A stretch of 64,000 nt of DNA from CAWDYA01 sp963806495 (GCA_963806495.1 CAWDYA010000011.1:466790-530789); one strand, 5' to 3'. Shown: positions 48,555-60,271, numbered from the stretch's first letter. Numbers and translations: made by a program. The notes: a model not told the origin generated them from the letters alone.

Positions 48555-49305
48555 CGATCTCGGCAGGATGACCTGGACGCAGGTCGGCTCGATCCTCTCG
48601 CGTCCCGAGGGGCGGGTGGTGGCCCTGCTGCCGGTGGGGTCCACCGAGGCGCACGGCCCCCACCTGCCGCTCGCCACCGACGTCATCATCTCGGCGGAGG
48701 TGGCCCGGCGCGCGGCCATCCGTCTCGGGGCGCGCGATATCCGTGCGTTGTCGCTGCCGCCGCTGGCCTACACGGTGACCGACTTCTCGGCCGACTTCCC
48801 CGGGACGATCGGAGTGTCGCGGGAGACATCCCTCGCCCTGGTGACGGATGTCTGCCGGTCGGTGCTGGACCAGGGGTTCGCGGCGATCGCGCTCGTGAAC
48901 AGCCATCTCGAGCCCGGCCACCTCGCGGTGCTGCACGAGGCGGCGGACAGCGTGTCGGCCGCGAGCGGCAAGCCGGTGATCTTCCCCGACAAGACCGAGA
49001 AACGGTGGGCGGTGATGCTCACGGAGGAGTTCCGTTCGGGCGCCTGCCACGCCGGACGATACGAGGGATCGCTCGTCATGGCCGTGAGACCGGACCTGGT
49101 GGACGAGCCGTCGCGTATCTCCCTCCCGCCGAACCCGGTGAGCATCGGGCGCAGGATCAAGGAGGGGGTGAAGAGCTTCCGCGAGGCGGGAAGCGATCAG
49201 GCGTATTTCGGCGACCCGGCCGCCGCAACCGGAGCCGAGGGGAACGCCACCTACGAGATCCTGGCATGCATGGTGGAGACGGCCGTGGTCGAGGGGTTCG
49301 GATGA
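48541..49305 (+). CDS. Creatininase family amidohydrolase
   Basis: 254 residues. 'VALLPVGSTEAHGPHLPLATDVIISAE' carries the metal ligands Glu, His and Asp; 'AIALVNSHLEPGHLAVLHEA' replaces the usual 'NGHGGN', and 'SGACHAGRYEGSLVMAVRPDLV' is the later His/Glu motif. In the family members cleave amides such as creatinine or mycofactocin precursors. In aromatic-acid clusters of the 2-aminobenzoyl-CoA kind the reaction is open. It overlaps the ligase end by 14 bases. Confidence 0.85.
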   Translation: MPADSDLGRMTWTQVGSILSRPEGRVVALLPVGSTEAHGPHLPLATDVIISAEVARRAAIRLGARDIRALSLPPLAYTVTDFSADFPGTIGVSRETSLALVTDVCRSVLDQGFAAIALVNSHLEPGHLAVLHEAADSVSAASGKPVIFPDKTEKRWAVMLTEEFRSGACHAGRYEGSLVMAVRPDLVDEPSRISLPPNPVSIGRRIKEGVKSFREAGSDQAYFGDPAAATGAEGNATYEILACMVETAVVEGFG

Positions 49306-49721
49306 CCTACGCCACGTCGGTGAAGGTCCGCTTCGGCGATATCAATCACGCCGGGATCGCGTACTACCCGAACCTGTATCACTACTTCCACATCGCCTTC
49401 GAGGAGTTCTTCGAGGAGTTCGTGGGCGTGCCCTACCCCCGGGTCCTCGACGAGGAGAAGGTCGGGTTCCCCACCGTCAAGGTCGAGACCGAGTTCCTCG
49501 AGCCAATCCGTTACGGCGACACGCTGCGCATCGCCATCACCGTGCCCCGGGTCGGAACCAGCTCCGCCGACATCCTGTTCACGGCGACACGCGAGGGCGG
49601 CAATCGACCCTGCATCGTCAGCCGCCAGACCGTGGTCGCCGTCGACATGGGGACGTTCCGGCCCATCCCCGTGCCGGCCCGATACCGCGACGCCTTCGCC
49701 CGCAGCGCCGCCGGCGCCTGA
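49302..49721 (+). CDS. Acyl-CoA thioesterase, 4-hydroxybenzoyl-CoA thioesterase type
   Basis: 139 residues of hotdog fold. 'VKVRFGDINHAGIAYYPNLYHYFHIAFEEFFEEFVG' holds the catalytic Asp (FGDINHAG) and the helix; 'ETEFLEPIRYGDTLRIAITVPRVGTSSADILFTATRE' gives the dimer strands. It releases CoA from dead-end or final aromatic thioesters. ATG overlaps the creatininase stop and it is the last gene of the operon. Interval 49722-49947 has no gene; TTGACA at 49869 lacks a good -10. Confidence 0.9.
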   Translation: MTYATSVKVRFGDINHAGIAYYPNLYHYFHIAFEEFFEEFVGVPYPRVLDEEKVGFPTVKVETEFLEPIRYGDTLRIAITVPRVGTSSADILFTATREGGNRPCIVSRQTVVAVDMGTFRPIPVPARYRDAFARSAAGA

Positions 49722-49947
49722 CCCGCTCGACCCTCCCCGGGGCCGCCTCCCGATCCGTCCTGCCCGCCGGAGCTTTTCGGGCTGTGCTGAATTGATCCAC
49801 ACTTGATTCATAACATCCGCAACCTCGCGCATCGGTCCGAATTATTGCGTATTGGTTCAGAAAACGTTTGACACGGACAAAGAAACGGGCGCAGACTCGG
49901 TCCCATACAGCTCCCATCATCGTCAACCTTTTCCGTGGAGGCGGACT

Positions 49948-51157
49948 ATGCGCGCTCACTTGCACCGCGTATTTGCAATCGCTGTGGTGCTCGTCGCGGC
50001 GACCGTGCCCGCCCTCTCGCAGGGGGTCGGTGTGGTCTCCGGGCGGGTGACGGATGAACAGGGAGTTCCGATGGAGGGCGTGACCCTCACGCTCACCAGT
50101 CCAGGCATCATCGGCGCCATGACGGCCGCCACCGACGACCAGGGCCGGTACTGGTTCCCCGGCGTCCCGGGCAACCACCCCCTGACCGTTGCAGCGAGCG
50201 CCGAAGGACGGGTACCGATGCAGTACGTCGGCTACACCGCCCGCCGCGACGGCGCCATCCGGATCGACTTCAGGCTGCGGCAGCCTGGCGAGCACGAGGT
50301 GCTCGTGCTCATCGAGGAGGGCGTGCCCTACCATCGCGTCGCCCTCGAAGGCGCAAGATCCACGATGCCGGGCGATGTCTCGATTCTCCCGGTGACGGGA
50401 CTCGGGCCGACCATGGTGCGGGAGCTCCGCCAGGCGCTCGCTGCGCGCCCCAGCGCCGTGCTCGCCATCGGCGAGCGGGCGGCGCGGCTCGCGCGGCGGC
50501 ACATCCGCGACGTGCCGATCGTCTACGCGATGGTGCCCGCACCGCGCGACGCGGATCTCTCGACGCGGAACATCTGCGGCGTGCCGCTCAACGGCGGATA
50601 CGAGGCGCAGATGGAGCACCTGCGGCACGTCCTGCCCGACGTCCGCAGGGTCGGCACCATCATCGATCCGCGCCGTATGGGTCTCTCGGTGCGCGAGCTC
50701 CGGTCGGCGGCAGGCGCGGCAGGCCTCGAGCTCGTGGCGGCGCACGTGTACGGCGAGGACGACGCGGGTCTGGCCGCCGCGCTCGATGAGCTGAGAGGCC
50801 GGCAGCTCGACGCGTTCCTGCTCCTGCTGGATCCCGCAGCTGATGAGCGCGGACCGGTTCGAGCGCATCGCCCGGTTCGCCGACGACGAGGGTCTCGTGC
50901 TGGCCGTCCCCGACGCCTCGCTGGCGGTGGATTCGAACAGCTTTTCCTTTGTGCCCGGGTTCTTCGATCTGGGCCAGTACGCCGGGACGCTCGTGAGACG
51001 GATCGTCGAGGGACGGGCTCAGCCGTCGCAGATAGGGGTCAGCTACCCGGGGCTCGGCGAGCCCGGGATGGATCTGATCAGGACGAGCCGGCTCACGCCC
51101 CGCGACGTTCTGCCCGGCAATGCGCACGAACCCGTGGCGATCGCACGCGATGAGTAG
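49948..51157 (+). CDS. ABC substrate-binding-like protein with N-terminal carboxypeptidase-regulatory domain, frameshifted
   Basis: About 402 residues after removing one C near 50829-50833, giving 'DPQLMSADRFERIARFADDEG'. ATG 49948 follows GGAGG. Signal peptide 1-25; then a beta-sandwich ('VVSGRVTDEQGVPMEGVTLTLTSP...DDQGRYWFPGVP') of the CarboxypepD_reg type; then a PF04392-like Rossmann pair: 'KPSAVLAIGERAARLARRHIRDVPIVYAMV' and 'LPDVRRVGTIIDPRRMGLSVRELRSAAGAAGLELVAAHVYGEDD'. No permease or ATPase lies near, so transport cannot be claimed; it may be a sensor. Fusion to the regulatory sandwich is unusual. Confidence 0.78.
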
Positions 51158-51185
51158 CAGCCCCGCCGCGTGACCGGATCGTCCC

Positions 51186-51214
51186 CCCCGCCCGCGTCTC
51201 GCGGGCGGGGGGAA
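51186..51214. repeat. Strong GC hairpin
   Basis: A perfect 13-base inverted repeat (CCCCCCGCCCGCG and its complement at 51186-51198 and 51202-51214) with loop TCT, 28 bases after the stop of the substrate-binding protein. There is no T run on either strand, so it is not a typical intrinsic terminator, though it could stall polymerase or end the mRNA. TATACT at 51223-51228 just after it may be a -10 for the small gene at 51266. Confidence 0.5.
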
Positions 51215-51265
51215 TCCTGATATACTCCCGCCATACGCGGACGCAGCACCGAGGAGACCTCGCGC

Positions 51266-51570
51266 ATGAAGACCGCCTACGAGCTGGCGATGGAGAAGCT
51301 CAGGAAGAAGGACGAGGAGACAGGCGAGAGCCGCACCACGCTGGACGAGGATCAGAAACGGGAGATCGCGGGAGATCCGCAAGGTCCACTCGGCGCGGCT
51401 GGCCGAAAGGGAGATACTGTTCCAGGCCGACCTGCGCAAGGCCAGGGCGACCCGGGACCCTGAGTCGGTGAAGGCGGTCGAGGAAGGCTACCGGAAGGAC
51501 CGGTCCCGCATCGAGGAGGACCAGGATTCGAAGAATCCGGGCCGTGCGCAACCGGTCGCCGTCGGACTGA
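51266..51570 (+). CDS. Small charged coiled-coil protein, two frameshifts
   Basis: As given, the frame from ATG 51266 ends early with a non-natural tail. Removing one G near 51369 and one A near 51532 gives about 100 residues: 'MKTAYELAMEKLRKKDEE', 'LDEDQKREIAEIRKVHSARLAEREILFQADLR', 'KAVEEGYRKDRSRIEEDQDSKIRAVRN', stop at 51568. It is highly charged, helical and without membrane or signal sequence, like the short DUF-type coiled coils seen in Acidobacteriota. Function unknown. Convergent with the kinase, 20 bases apart. Confidence 0.55.
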
Positions 51571-51590
51571 CCTCCCACCCTGCCACGGCT

Positions 51591-53028
51591 TTACCGCCAG
51601 CTCAGCCTCAGGTCCTTGCTCATCAGACCCTTCAGCTCGGCGTCGAGCGTGCCGCCGTCCCTGCCCAGATCACGGATGGTCGTCTCGCTCCAGGTCCGCC
51701 CATCATCGCTCGCGACCATCACCTGAAACACGTGCTCGCCCTGGGGCACGTCGAGGGTCCGGACAGAGACCTCCCCGCGTCCTCATGCGGGAGCGCTCGC
51801 CACGAAACGACTCCGTCAGGGCCGGCTTGCCGTCGATCGTCATGGCGAGCCGCCCGGCCTTGAGGGTGTGGTCGAAGCGCAGGGTGAGGGTCGACGGGGA
51901 TGCCTCGGCGGCTCCCGGCGGCGCGGCGGCCGCAAGCGAGACCGCGCGGGCGGAGACGACGGGCGCCTCACGCAGGACCGCCGACAGGGTCATGACGCCG
52001 ATGGCGAAACCCGCGACGGTCAGCAGGGCGAGCAGCGCCTTGATCTGCGGCGGCAGCGGCCCGCGCGGCAGGCGCGCCGCGGAGGCGGCACTGCTCAGGA
52101 CCTCCTCGGGGATCGCCTCCGGCAGGTCCCCCGCTTCCGCGACGACCGGCTCCTCGTCGGTCTCCGCGATGAGCGGGGCGAACCGCAGCGGCCTGCCGAG
52201 CTCGATGCACCGCAGGTCCTCGAGCAGATGTGCCGCTCCCGGATAGCGGTCGTCCGGGCGCTTGGCCAGCAGCATCATCACTACCGCGTCCCATTCGGCG
52301 GGGATGTCCCCCACGAGCCGTGAAGGAGGAGGGGGCGTCACCGAGAGGATCTGGTTGTACAGCGCCGCCAGCGTCTCACCGAGAAACGGCTTCCGCCCGG
52401 CGAGGATCTCATAGAGGATGACGCCCAGCCCGAACAGGTCGGCCCGCCCGTCGACCGGGCCCGAACCGAGCATCTCGGGGGCGAGATAGGACGGGGAGCC
52501 GACCGAATGTCCGGTGCGTGTCAGGTCGGACGATTCGATGATCGCCACGCCGAAGTCGGCCAGCTTCACCAGGCCGTCGTCCCGCACCAGGATGTTGGCC
52601 GGTTTGACGTCCCGGTGAACAATGCCGCGGCAGTGCGCGTAATCGAGCGCCCTCGCCACCTGCTGGGCGATCTCGAGGACCTGCTCGAGGGGGATCGTCT
52701 GGCCGGAGGGAACGATCTGACGCAGGTTGCGCCCCTCCACCAGCTCCATGGCGATGTAGGAGGTGCTGCCGTCTTCCGTCTCGCCGACGTCGTAGACGGT
52801 GACGATATTGGGGTGGGAGAGCAGGCCCGCGGCACGCGCCTCGCGGGCGAACCGGACGGCCGCCTCGCTCAACGACTGGTCACCCGCCCCCTTGGGCAGG
52901 CTGACGGTCTTGAGGGCGATGATCCGGCCGATCAGCGGATCCCGGGCGCGATACACGACACCCATGGCGCCCCGTCCGATGATCTCCTGGACCTCGTAAC
53001 GGTCGATTTGGTCCACGGCGTTGGACAT
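51591..53028 (-). CDS. Serine/threonine protein kinase with one membrane helix, frameshifted at the C-terminus
   Basis: About 478 residues from ATG 53028. Kinase motifs: 'IIGRGAMGVVYRARD', the Lys of 'IIALKTV', 'IVHRDVKPANILV', 'LADFG', 'VGSPSYLAPEML', a PknB/Stk pattern. A juxtamembrane region leads to one helix ('IKALLALLTVAGFAIGVMTLSAV', about residue 345) and a C-terminal domain of beta type ('LTLRFDHTLKAGRLAMTIDGKPALTESFRGE'). The last 60 residues are off frame: a shift near 51780 restores 'RGEVSVRTLDVPQGEHVFQVMVASDDGRTWSE...MSKDLRLSWR', stop 51591. Signals unknown; LysW-like gene lies upstream. Confidence 0.85.
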
Positions 53029-53107
53029 ACATCGCCCGAATCTAGGCCCGGGGCGGGCAATCAGCAACCCTGCGGGAGCCCGCGCGGGGCGGGCCATGCG
53101 GGGGCGA

Positions 53108-53257
53108 TCAATCCTCGTCGGAGGCGTAGTCCAGGGTCACGGGGTAGGTGTTGAGGATCTCCAGCCTTACGTGGCACTTGGGGCATTCCACGACATCGGA
53201 GATGTCGTCGTCCTCGTCCAGATCGAAGTTCTCGTCGCACTCCGGGCAGGTTCCCAT
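53108..53257 (-). CDS. LysW-like zinc-ribbon small protein
   Basis: 49 residues from ATG 53257, with GGGAGGC six bases ahead. Four Cys as CPEC...CPKC ('MGTCPECDENFDLDEDDDISDVVECPKCHVRLEILNTYPVTLDYASDED') with a strongly acidic middle and tail, the pattern of the amino-group carrier LysW/ArgW. The usual C-terminal 'EDWGE' with its Glu that is linked to the substrate is replaced by 'SDED', so a carrier role is doubtful and it may be a free zinc ribbon. Minus strand, 79 bases upstream of the kinase; no lys or arg genes adjacent. Confidence 0.65.
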   Translation of the reverse strand: MGTCPECDENFDLDEDDDISDVVECPKCHVRLEILNTYPVTLDYASDED

Positions 53258-53346
53258 GCGCGCCTCCCTGTGTTGAAACAGGGTATTGCTATGGCGCGCG
53301 GGGCGCCGGGTCAAGGGGCCCGGGAACCGGCGGGAGACAACGGCGT

Positions 53347-56064
53347 TCAGGGACAGGCGGGCTGGCTGTCACGCCCCGCGGTGCCGTACGTCCCTGGTCC
53401 GCAGACGTTGCGCGACTTGATCAGGTAGTACCAGGCCTCGCCCGCCGCGGGCGCCGGGCGGGGATCCGATGCCGGGGAGGAAGGCGCCGACAGCACGCAT
53501 TCCCCCGAAGTGAAATCGAGGATGCCGGGAATGGAGAGCGTCCCCGAGGCGAGATCGTAGAGGGTCCCTGAGCCGAGCGTCTGATCGGTCCAGGCGATCT
53601 GTGTGGAAGCCGTGCCGGTCGCGTCGAGCGCAGGAATCTCCGACGGGACACCGAACGCGGTCGGGTCGAGCGGAGCACAGTCGGCCGTATCGAGCACCAG
53701 ATCGTTGTCGTCATCCGTGTCGACGCAGTCATCCTGACCGTCCATGTCTGAATCGATCACGTTGTTGTCGACCACCCCGTCGCAATCGTTGTCCTTGAGA
53801 TCGCACAGCTCCGGGCCCGGTCCGATGTCCCCGAGGCATGTCAGCGAGCCGGAGGTGCACATGGTGCTGCCGAACCGGCACTCCCCGACGTTCGACACGC
53901 CGCACGCCTGTCCTCCTTCGGGGTTCCCCTCATCGGCCACCTGGTCGCAGTTGTTGTCGAGCCCGTCGCAGATCTCGGGGTTGATCGGCGACAACGACGG
54001 GTCGTTGTCGTTGCAGTCCAGGTTCGACGGCGAGCCGTCCGCATCCTGGTCCACGACACCGGACTGGCAGACATCGCCCGCTCCCTGGGCGTCTCGCAGC
54101 CCGTTGCCGAAGGTCCCCTGGCCGCAGGCGTTGGCGGATCGGATCAAATAGTACCAGGCATCGCCTGTGCGTGGGTCCGGGCGGGGATCCTCCCAGGGGC
54201 TCGCGATCACCGGTGTGGCGAGGCAGAACCCTTCCTGAAAGCCGTGGGTCACCAGGATGCGGGAAACGAGCCCGGAGATGACCTGATAGTGGGTGGCCGA
54301 GCCGATATTCTGCAGGCCGAACTCCAGCATCGTGGGCGCCGGCCCCGTCACGTCCACATTGAGCACCTCGGTCGGCGAGCCGAACGCGCCGGCATCCAGA
54401 GGAGCGCAGTCGGCGGCATCCGCCACGAGGTCGTTGTCATCATCCGGATCGATGCAGTCCGCCATTCCGTCGACGTCCGTGTCGGGGAATCCCTCGTCGA
54501 TGTTCCCGTTGCAGTCGTTGTCGATGCCGTCGCAGATCTCCGCTGAGGGCACGCAGCCGCCGGTCAGCTCGTACGCACCCACGTCCACGTCGCCCGCCTG
54601 CGGGCTGTTCGGCGTCCCGTCACCGTCGTATCCGCGAGCCATGCCGTCGAAGTCCGTGGCCGGCGCACCCGATGACGTCCCCGTGTCCACCGCCGGCGAG
54701 CCCGCCGTCAGGTGGAAGTCACGATTCATCAGGTCCACGAACTGAGGGTCCGCGCTGAAGTTGCCGCTCACTCCGATGCAGCCCGCGTCCGAAAGCTCCC
54801 CGCCGCACTGGTTCCTGTCGTTGCCCCACAGGTCGTTGTAGCTGATCACCGGGTCGAATGTGGAGCTCAGATCCAGCGAGTAGATCCCTCCCCCGTCACC
54901 GAACGCCCGCAGACGGTTCCCCTGGATGATGTTGTTGGTGATGATCACCGGCAGCGTCAGGTCGCTCTGGCCCGTGTACACGCCGCCGCCCAGGAACCCC
55001 TCGTTGTCCACGATCGTGTTGTTCATCGTCGTCGACTTGTTGAAGTAGGTGTACACACCGCCGCCTTCCGTTCCCCGGTTGCCCACGATCACGTTGTTCG
55101 TCACCACCGCCTGCGCCGCCGTGTTCGGCAGGCTGTTCAGGCTCACCCCGCCACCCAGCGTGTCGGTGAAGTTGTCCGCAATCAGGTTCCGGTCGATCAG
55201 CGGGCCTTGCGTCCCCGAACCCGGCCATACCACCACGCCGCCCCCGGCACCCAGCGAGTACGCCGCGTTCGGGTCGCCAGCCACGTTGCCCGTGATCACG
55301 TTGTTCGTCACCACCGGCGCCGAGGCGAATCCCACCCAGACACCGCCGCCATAGCCGAAGGTCAGCGCCTGGTTGGTGCCGGACGGAGGGATGGCGCGAT
55401 TGCCCGTGATCGTGTTGTTCGACACCACCGGCTGTCCCGTCGCGATGTACACCCCCGCTCCTCGCAGGTCTCCTCCCTGCGGCAGCGGACCCGAGATCAC
55501 GTTGTTCGTGATCACGTTGTTCACGATCGTCGCCGAGCTGAAGACGTAGATCCCGCCTCCCGCTACCTTCGTCGTCTGGATCAGACCCGCTCCGCCCGTC
55601 AGCGTGAACCCGTCCAGCACCGTCGCCAGCGTGTGACCCGATGCGAACGTCACCACTGTGCACTGGTTGCCCGTGCGCTTCGCACAGTAGTTGTTGTCCG
55701 TGCACGGCTGGCCCGACGCGTCTATCGTCGTCACCGCCGCGCCCCCCTGCGAGATCAGGCTCACACCGGGCTTCATCCGCACCGCCTCGTGGTACGTCCC
55801 CGGCGCCACACTCACCGTGTCGCCCGACAGACCCACGCACACCGCGTCCTGGATGTGACAGTACGGATTCGCCAGCGTGCCCGACCCGCCCGCCGGGCAC
55901 GTGTCATCGTCGACGTATAGCGTCGTTCCCACCGCCCCGATCCACGTCGCCAGAAGACCCGTCAGCACCATCAGGAGACCCACACACACCACCACACGCC
56001 GGCCGACACGACGGCTGGACACCCTCAAATTGCCTGGATTCAAGTGCTTGGGGGCGTGCGCCAT
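53347..56064 (-). CDS. Secreted right-handed beta-helix protein with MopE-type metal-binding repeats (copy A)
   Basis: About 905 residues. From ATG 56064; by alignment with copy B a GTG at 56022 (VSSRRVGRRVVV) may be the true start. A membrane anchor or signal ('VVVCVGLLMVLTGLLATWIGAVG') leads to a parallel beta-helix of about 350 residues with the strand-turn repeats 'NNVITNN', 'NNTITGN', 'NNVIVGN', 'NNTIVDN', 'NNIIQGN'. The MopE/putative metal-binding motifs follow: 'EICDGIDNDCNGNIDEGFPD', 'EICDGLDNNCDQVADEG', 'ELCDLKDNDCDGVVDN', with calcium-like Asp repeats. Three Cu- or Ca-binding units. Exposed surface or secreted adhesin/enzyme; substrate unknown. Confidence 0.8.
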   Translation of the reverse strand: MAHAPKHLNPGNLRVSSRRVGRRVVVCVGLLMVLTGLLATWIGAVGTTLYVDDDTCPAGGSGTLANPYCHIQDAVCVGLSGDTVSVAPGTYHEAVRMKPGVSLISQGGAAVTTIDASGQPCTDNNYCAKRTGNQCTVVTFASGHTLATVLDGFTLTGGAGLIQTTKVAGGGIYVFSSATIVNNVITNNVISGPLPQGGDLRGAGVYIATGQPVVSNNTITGNRAIPPSGTNQALTFGYGGGVWVGFASAPVVTNNVITGNVAGDPNAAYSLGAGGGVVVWPGSGTQGPLIDRNLIADNFTDTLGGGVSLNSLPNTAAQAVVTNNVIVGNRGTEGGGVYTYFNKSTTMNNTIVDNEGFLGGGVYTGQSDLTLPVIITNNIIQGNRLRAFGDGGGIYSLDLSSTFDPVISYNDLWGNDRNQCGGELSDAGCIGVSGNFSADPQFVDLMNRDFHLTAGSPAVDTGTSSGAPATDFDGMARGYDGDGTPNSPQAGDVDVGAYELTGGCVPSAEICDGIDNDCNGNIDEGFPDTDVDGMADCIDPDDDNDLVADAADCAPLDAGAFGSPTEVLNVDVTGPAPTMLEFGLQNIGSATHYQVISGLVSRILVTHGFQEGFCLATPVIASPWEDPRPDPRTGDAWYYLIRSANACGQGTFGNGLRDAQGAGDVCQSGVVDQDADGSPSNLDCNDNDPSLSPINPEICDGLDNNCDQVADEGNPEGGQACGVSNVGECRFGSTMCTSGSLTCLGDIGPGPELCDLKDNDCDGVVDNNVIDSDMDGQDDCVDTDDDNDLVLDTADCAPLDPTAFGVPSEIPALDATGTASTQIAWTDQTLGSGTLYDLASGTLSIPGILDFTSGECVLSAPSSPASDPRPAPAAGEAWYYLIKSRNVCGPGTYGTAGRDSQPACP
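54512..56005. repeat. Long direct repeat, copy A
   Basis: Nearly identical, base by base with no indel, to 57264-58757 (constant offset 2752). It encodes the signal segment and beta-helix of copy A; differences are few, the clearest cluster being near 55357-55385 versus 58109-58137, where 'NQALTF' replaces 'NTQLSY'. Indicates recent tandem duplication or gene conversion. Confidence 0.9.
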
Positions 56065-56161
56065 GGCACCGTGCCTCGCGGGGAGTGGGTGTAGCCTTGC
56101 GTCCGAGCCCGTAGTCCTCTGTGCCCGGTTCATACGGCGGAATGCCCGGCCCGACAAGGCC

Positions 56162-58777
<2,616 letters not shown>

Positions 58778-59130
58778 TAAATACCCTGGAATCAATGGAT
58801 TGGGTGGGATCAAGTCAACTCCGGTCCGCCGGCGTCTCGCCCGTGGGACGGGCCCTCCCGTCTCCACACGTGTGAACTCGCACTGTAACTACCGTAATGG
58901 CCTGGGTTGCGCGATTTTCGAAACCTCTGTCACGTTCAAGCACTTATACGGTGATTGGACGGGGAGTACAAGGGTGCAGCTCGCGCGCATGGTGTGGCAA
59001 AAACAAATCGAAATTCATGCCCCGGATTGTTCACTTTGTCCGATGGGTGAACGATTCCCGGCCGTACGCGGTAGATGTGGAAGAAGGCCTCTGGGCGAGA
59101 AACAACGGGCATATCAGGTCAGAAAGCGCC

Positions 59131-59158
59131 TTGACAGGCCGAGGTATCGCGGTACATT
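59131..59158 (+). promoter_or_regulatory. Sigma-70 promoter of the Cys-rich array
   Basis: TTGACA (59131-59136), 16-base spacer, TACATT (59153-59158), 47 bases upstream of ATG 59206. The wider interval 58778-59205 is AT-richer than the rest of the window and has no gene I can support. Confidence 0.55.
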
Positions 59159-59205
59159 GCGTCTGACTCAGCTTTTCATCTATGTGGGTGTGCCAGGAGG
59201 GAGGT

Positions 59206-59523
59206 ATGCCGAAATACTTGAGGGGGGGAACCAGGCTTCTTGCCGCGCTGGCGGTGGCCGCCCTGCTGATGCCGCTGTCGGCCACTGTGATGGCCCAGAC
59301 ATCAGGGCGCGACTACTCGCGCTGCGTGCAGGCATGCAACGATGCGCGCCGGGCCTGTAATGACCGCTGCAACACGGACTGCAAGGCTATGTTCCCGAAT
59401 GACAGCACGGCTCGAAACGCCTGCATTTCCGCATGCAAGAACACGACCTGCAACGTCGAGTCGGAAGACTGCAAGCTGGCCTGCAAGGCGATCAAGAACG
59501 GCGAGACGCTCGAGGAGCCATAA
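59206..59523 (+). CDS. Small secreted ten-cysteine protein, copy 1, unrecognised family
   Basis: 105 residues from ATG 59206, preceded by GGAGGGAGG. Signal peptide with core 'LLAALAVAALLMPLSATVMA', then mature 'QTSGRDYSRCVQACNDARRACNDRCNTDC' and 'AMFPNDSTARNACISACKNTTCNVESEDCKLACKAIKNGETLEEP'. Ten Cys spaced C-x3-C-x6-C-x3-C-x3-C, then C-x3-C, C, C-x3-C. Even count and export suggest disulfides or a metal site. The C-terminal 'KNGETLEEP' is kept exactly in copy 2. First of four tandem genes with its own promoter. Confidence 0.8.
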   Translation: MPKYLRGGTRLLAALAVAALLMPLSATVMAQTSGRDYSRCVQACNDARRACNDRCNTDCKAMFPNDSTARNACISACKNTTCNVESEDCKLACKAIKNGETLEEP

Positions 59524-59557
59524 GCTCGACCCGACCCGAATTCTCTGGCTGGAAGCT

Positions 59558-59593
59558 CACCCTTCTCTTTGACTAGAAGCGAGGAGAAGGGTG
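59558..59593. repeat. Inverted repeat between Cys-rich genes 1 and 2
   Basis: CACCCTTCTC at 59558-59567 pairs with GAGAAGGGTG at 59584-59593 (10 bp, loop 16). It lies between the stop at 59523 and the ATG at 59629, so it may protect or terminate part of the transcript. No T run follows closely. Confidence 0.5.
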
Positions 59594-59628
59594 CATGCTT
59601 TCAAGATGAACTTCACGAGAGGAGTGCT

Positions 59629-59940
59629 ATGCGATCCCCTATACGTGGCGGCCTGAGGCTCCTCGGAGCGGTCGGGCTGATCGCCGTGATGGCACCGCTG
59701 TCACAGGTCCTGGCCCAGACCTCGGGACGCGACTATTCGCGGTGCGTCCAGACCTGCAACGAGACCAGGCGTGGTTGCGACGACCGGTGCACGGCAGATT
59801 GCTACGCCATGTTCCCCAAGGACGTTGCCGGCCGCAACGCCTGCAAGGCATCCTGCCACGACACCTGCATCAGCGAGTCTCAGGATTGCAAGCTGGTCTG
59901 CAAGGCCCAGAAGAACGGCGAGACCCTCGAGGAGCCGTAA
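59629..59940 (+). CDS. Small secreted ten-cysteine protein, copy 2
   Basis: 103 residues. Signal peptide 'LRLLGAVGLIAVMAPLSQVLA', then 'QTSGRDYSRCVQTCNETRRGCDDRCTADCYAMFPKDVAGRNACKASCHDTCISESQDCKLVCKAQKNGETLEEP'. About half of the mature residues equal copy 1, with all ten Cys, 'AMFP', 'ES.DCKL' and 'NGET.EEP' kept. GGAG lies near the ATG at 59629. Separated from copy 1 by 105 bases with an inverted repeat. Confidence 0.8.
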   Translation: MRSPIRGGLRLLGAVGLIAVMAPLSQVLAQTSGRDYSRCVQTCNETRRGCDDRCTADCYAMFPKDVAGRNACKASCHDTCISESQDCKLVCKAQKNGETLEEP

Positions 59941-59947
59941 GGGGCCG

Positions 59948-60173
59948 ATGAGATCCACTGCGGGAACGGGTCCTCAGGCTCGTCTGAGCGGTCGTGGGGC
60001 TCACGGTGCTGAGCCCGTTCCCGCAGGCCCTCGCCGCCGCGGCCGGGCGCGACCATCCGCACTGTGTCCACGCCTGCAGGATTGCCAGCCAGGGTACGTG
60101 CATTCGTGAATCGCAGGAGTGCAAGGTAATCTGCGCGTCCGTGAGACACGAGCCGTCACCGGAAGAACCCTGA
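59948..60173 (+). pseudogene. Decayed copy of the Cys-rich family
   Basis: In the frame ending at 60173 the sequence reads 'VVGLTVLSPFPQALAAAAGRDHPHCVHACRIASQGTCIRESQECKVICASVRHEPSPEEP', a member that lost its middle cysteines (the C..C.. AMFP stretch). The signal region has a stop (TGA) in this frame, and the ATG at 59948 is in another frame. So it is a broken gene with a frameshift and internal deletion, or the start is lost. Confidence 0.65.
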
Positions 60174-60271
60174 ACGACCCGCCGCATCGATGCTGCCCCG
60201 GTTGCGTCGGCAGGACACGACCTCTGATTCCTGACGACTATTCCCAAATCGGCGCAGCGGCGGAAACAAGC

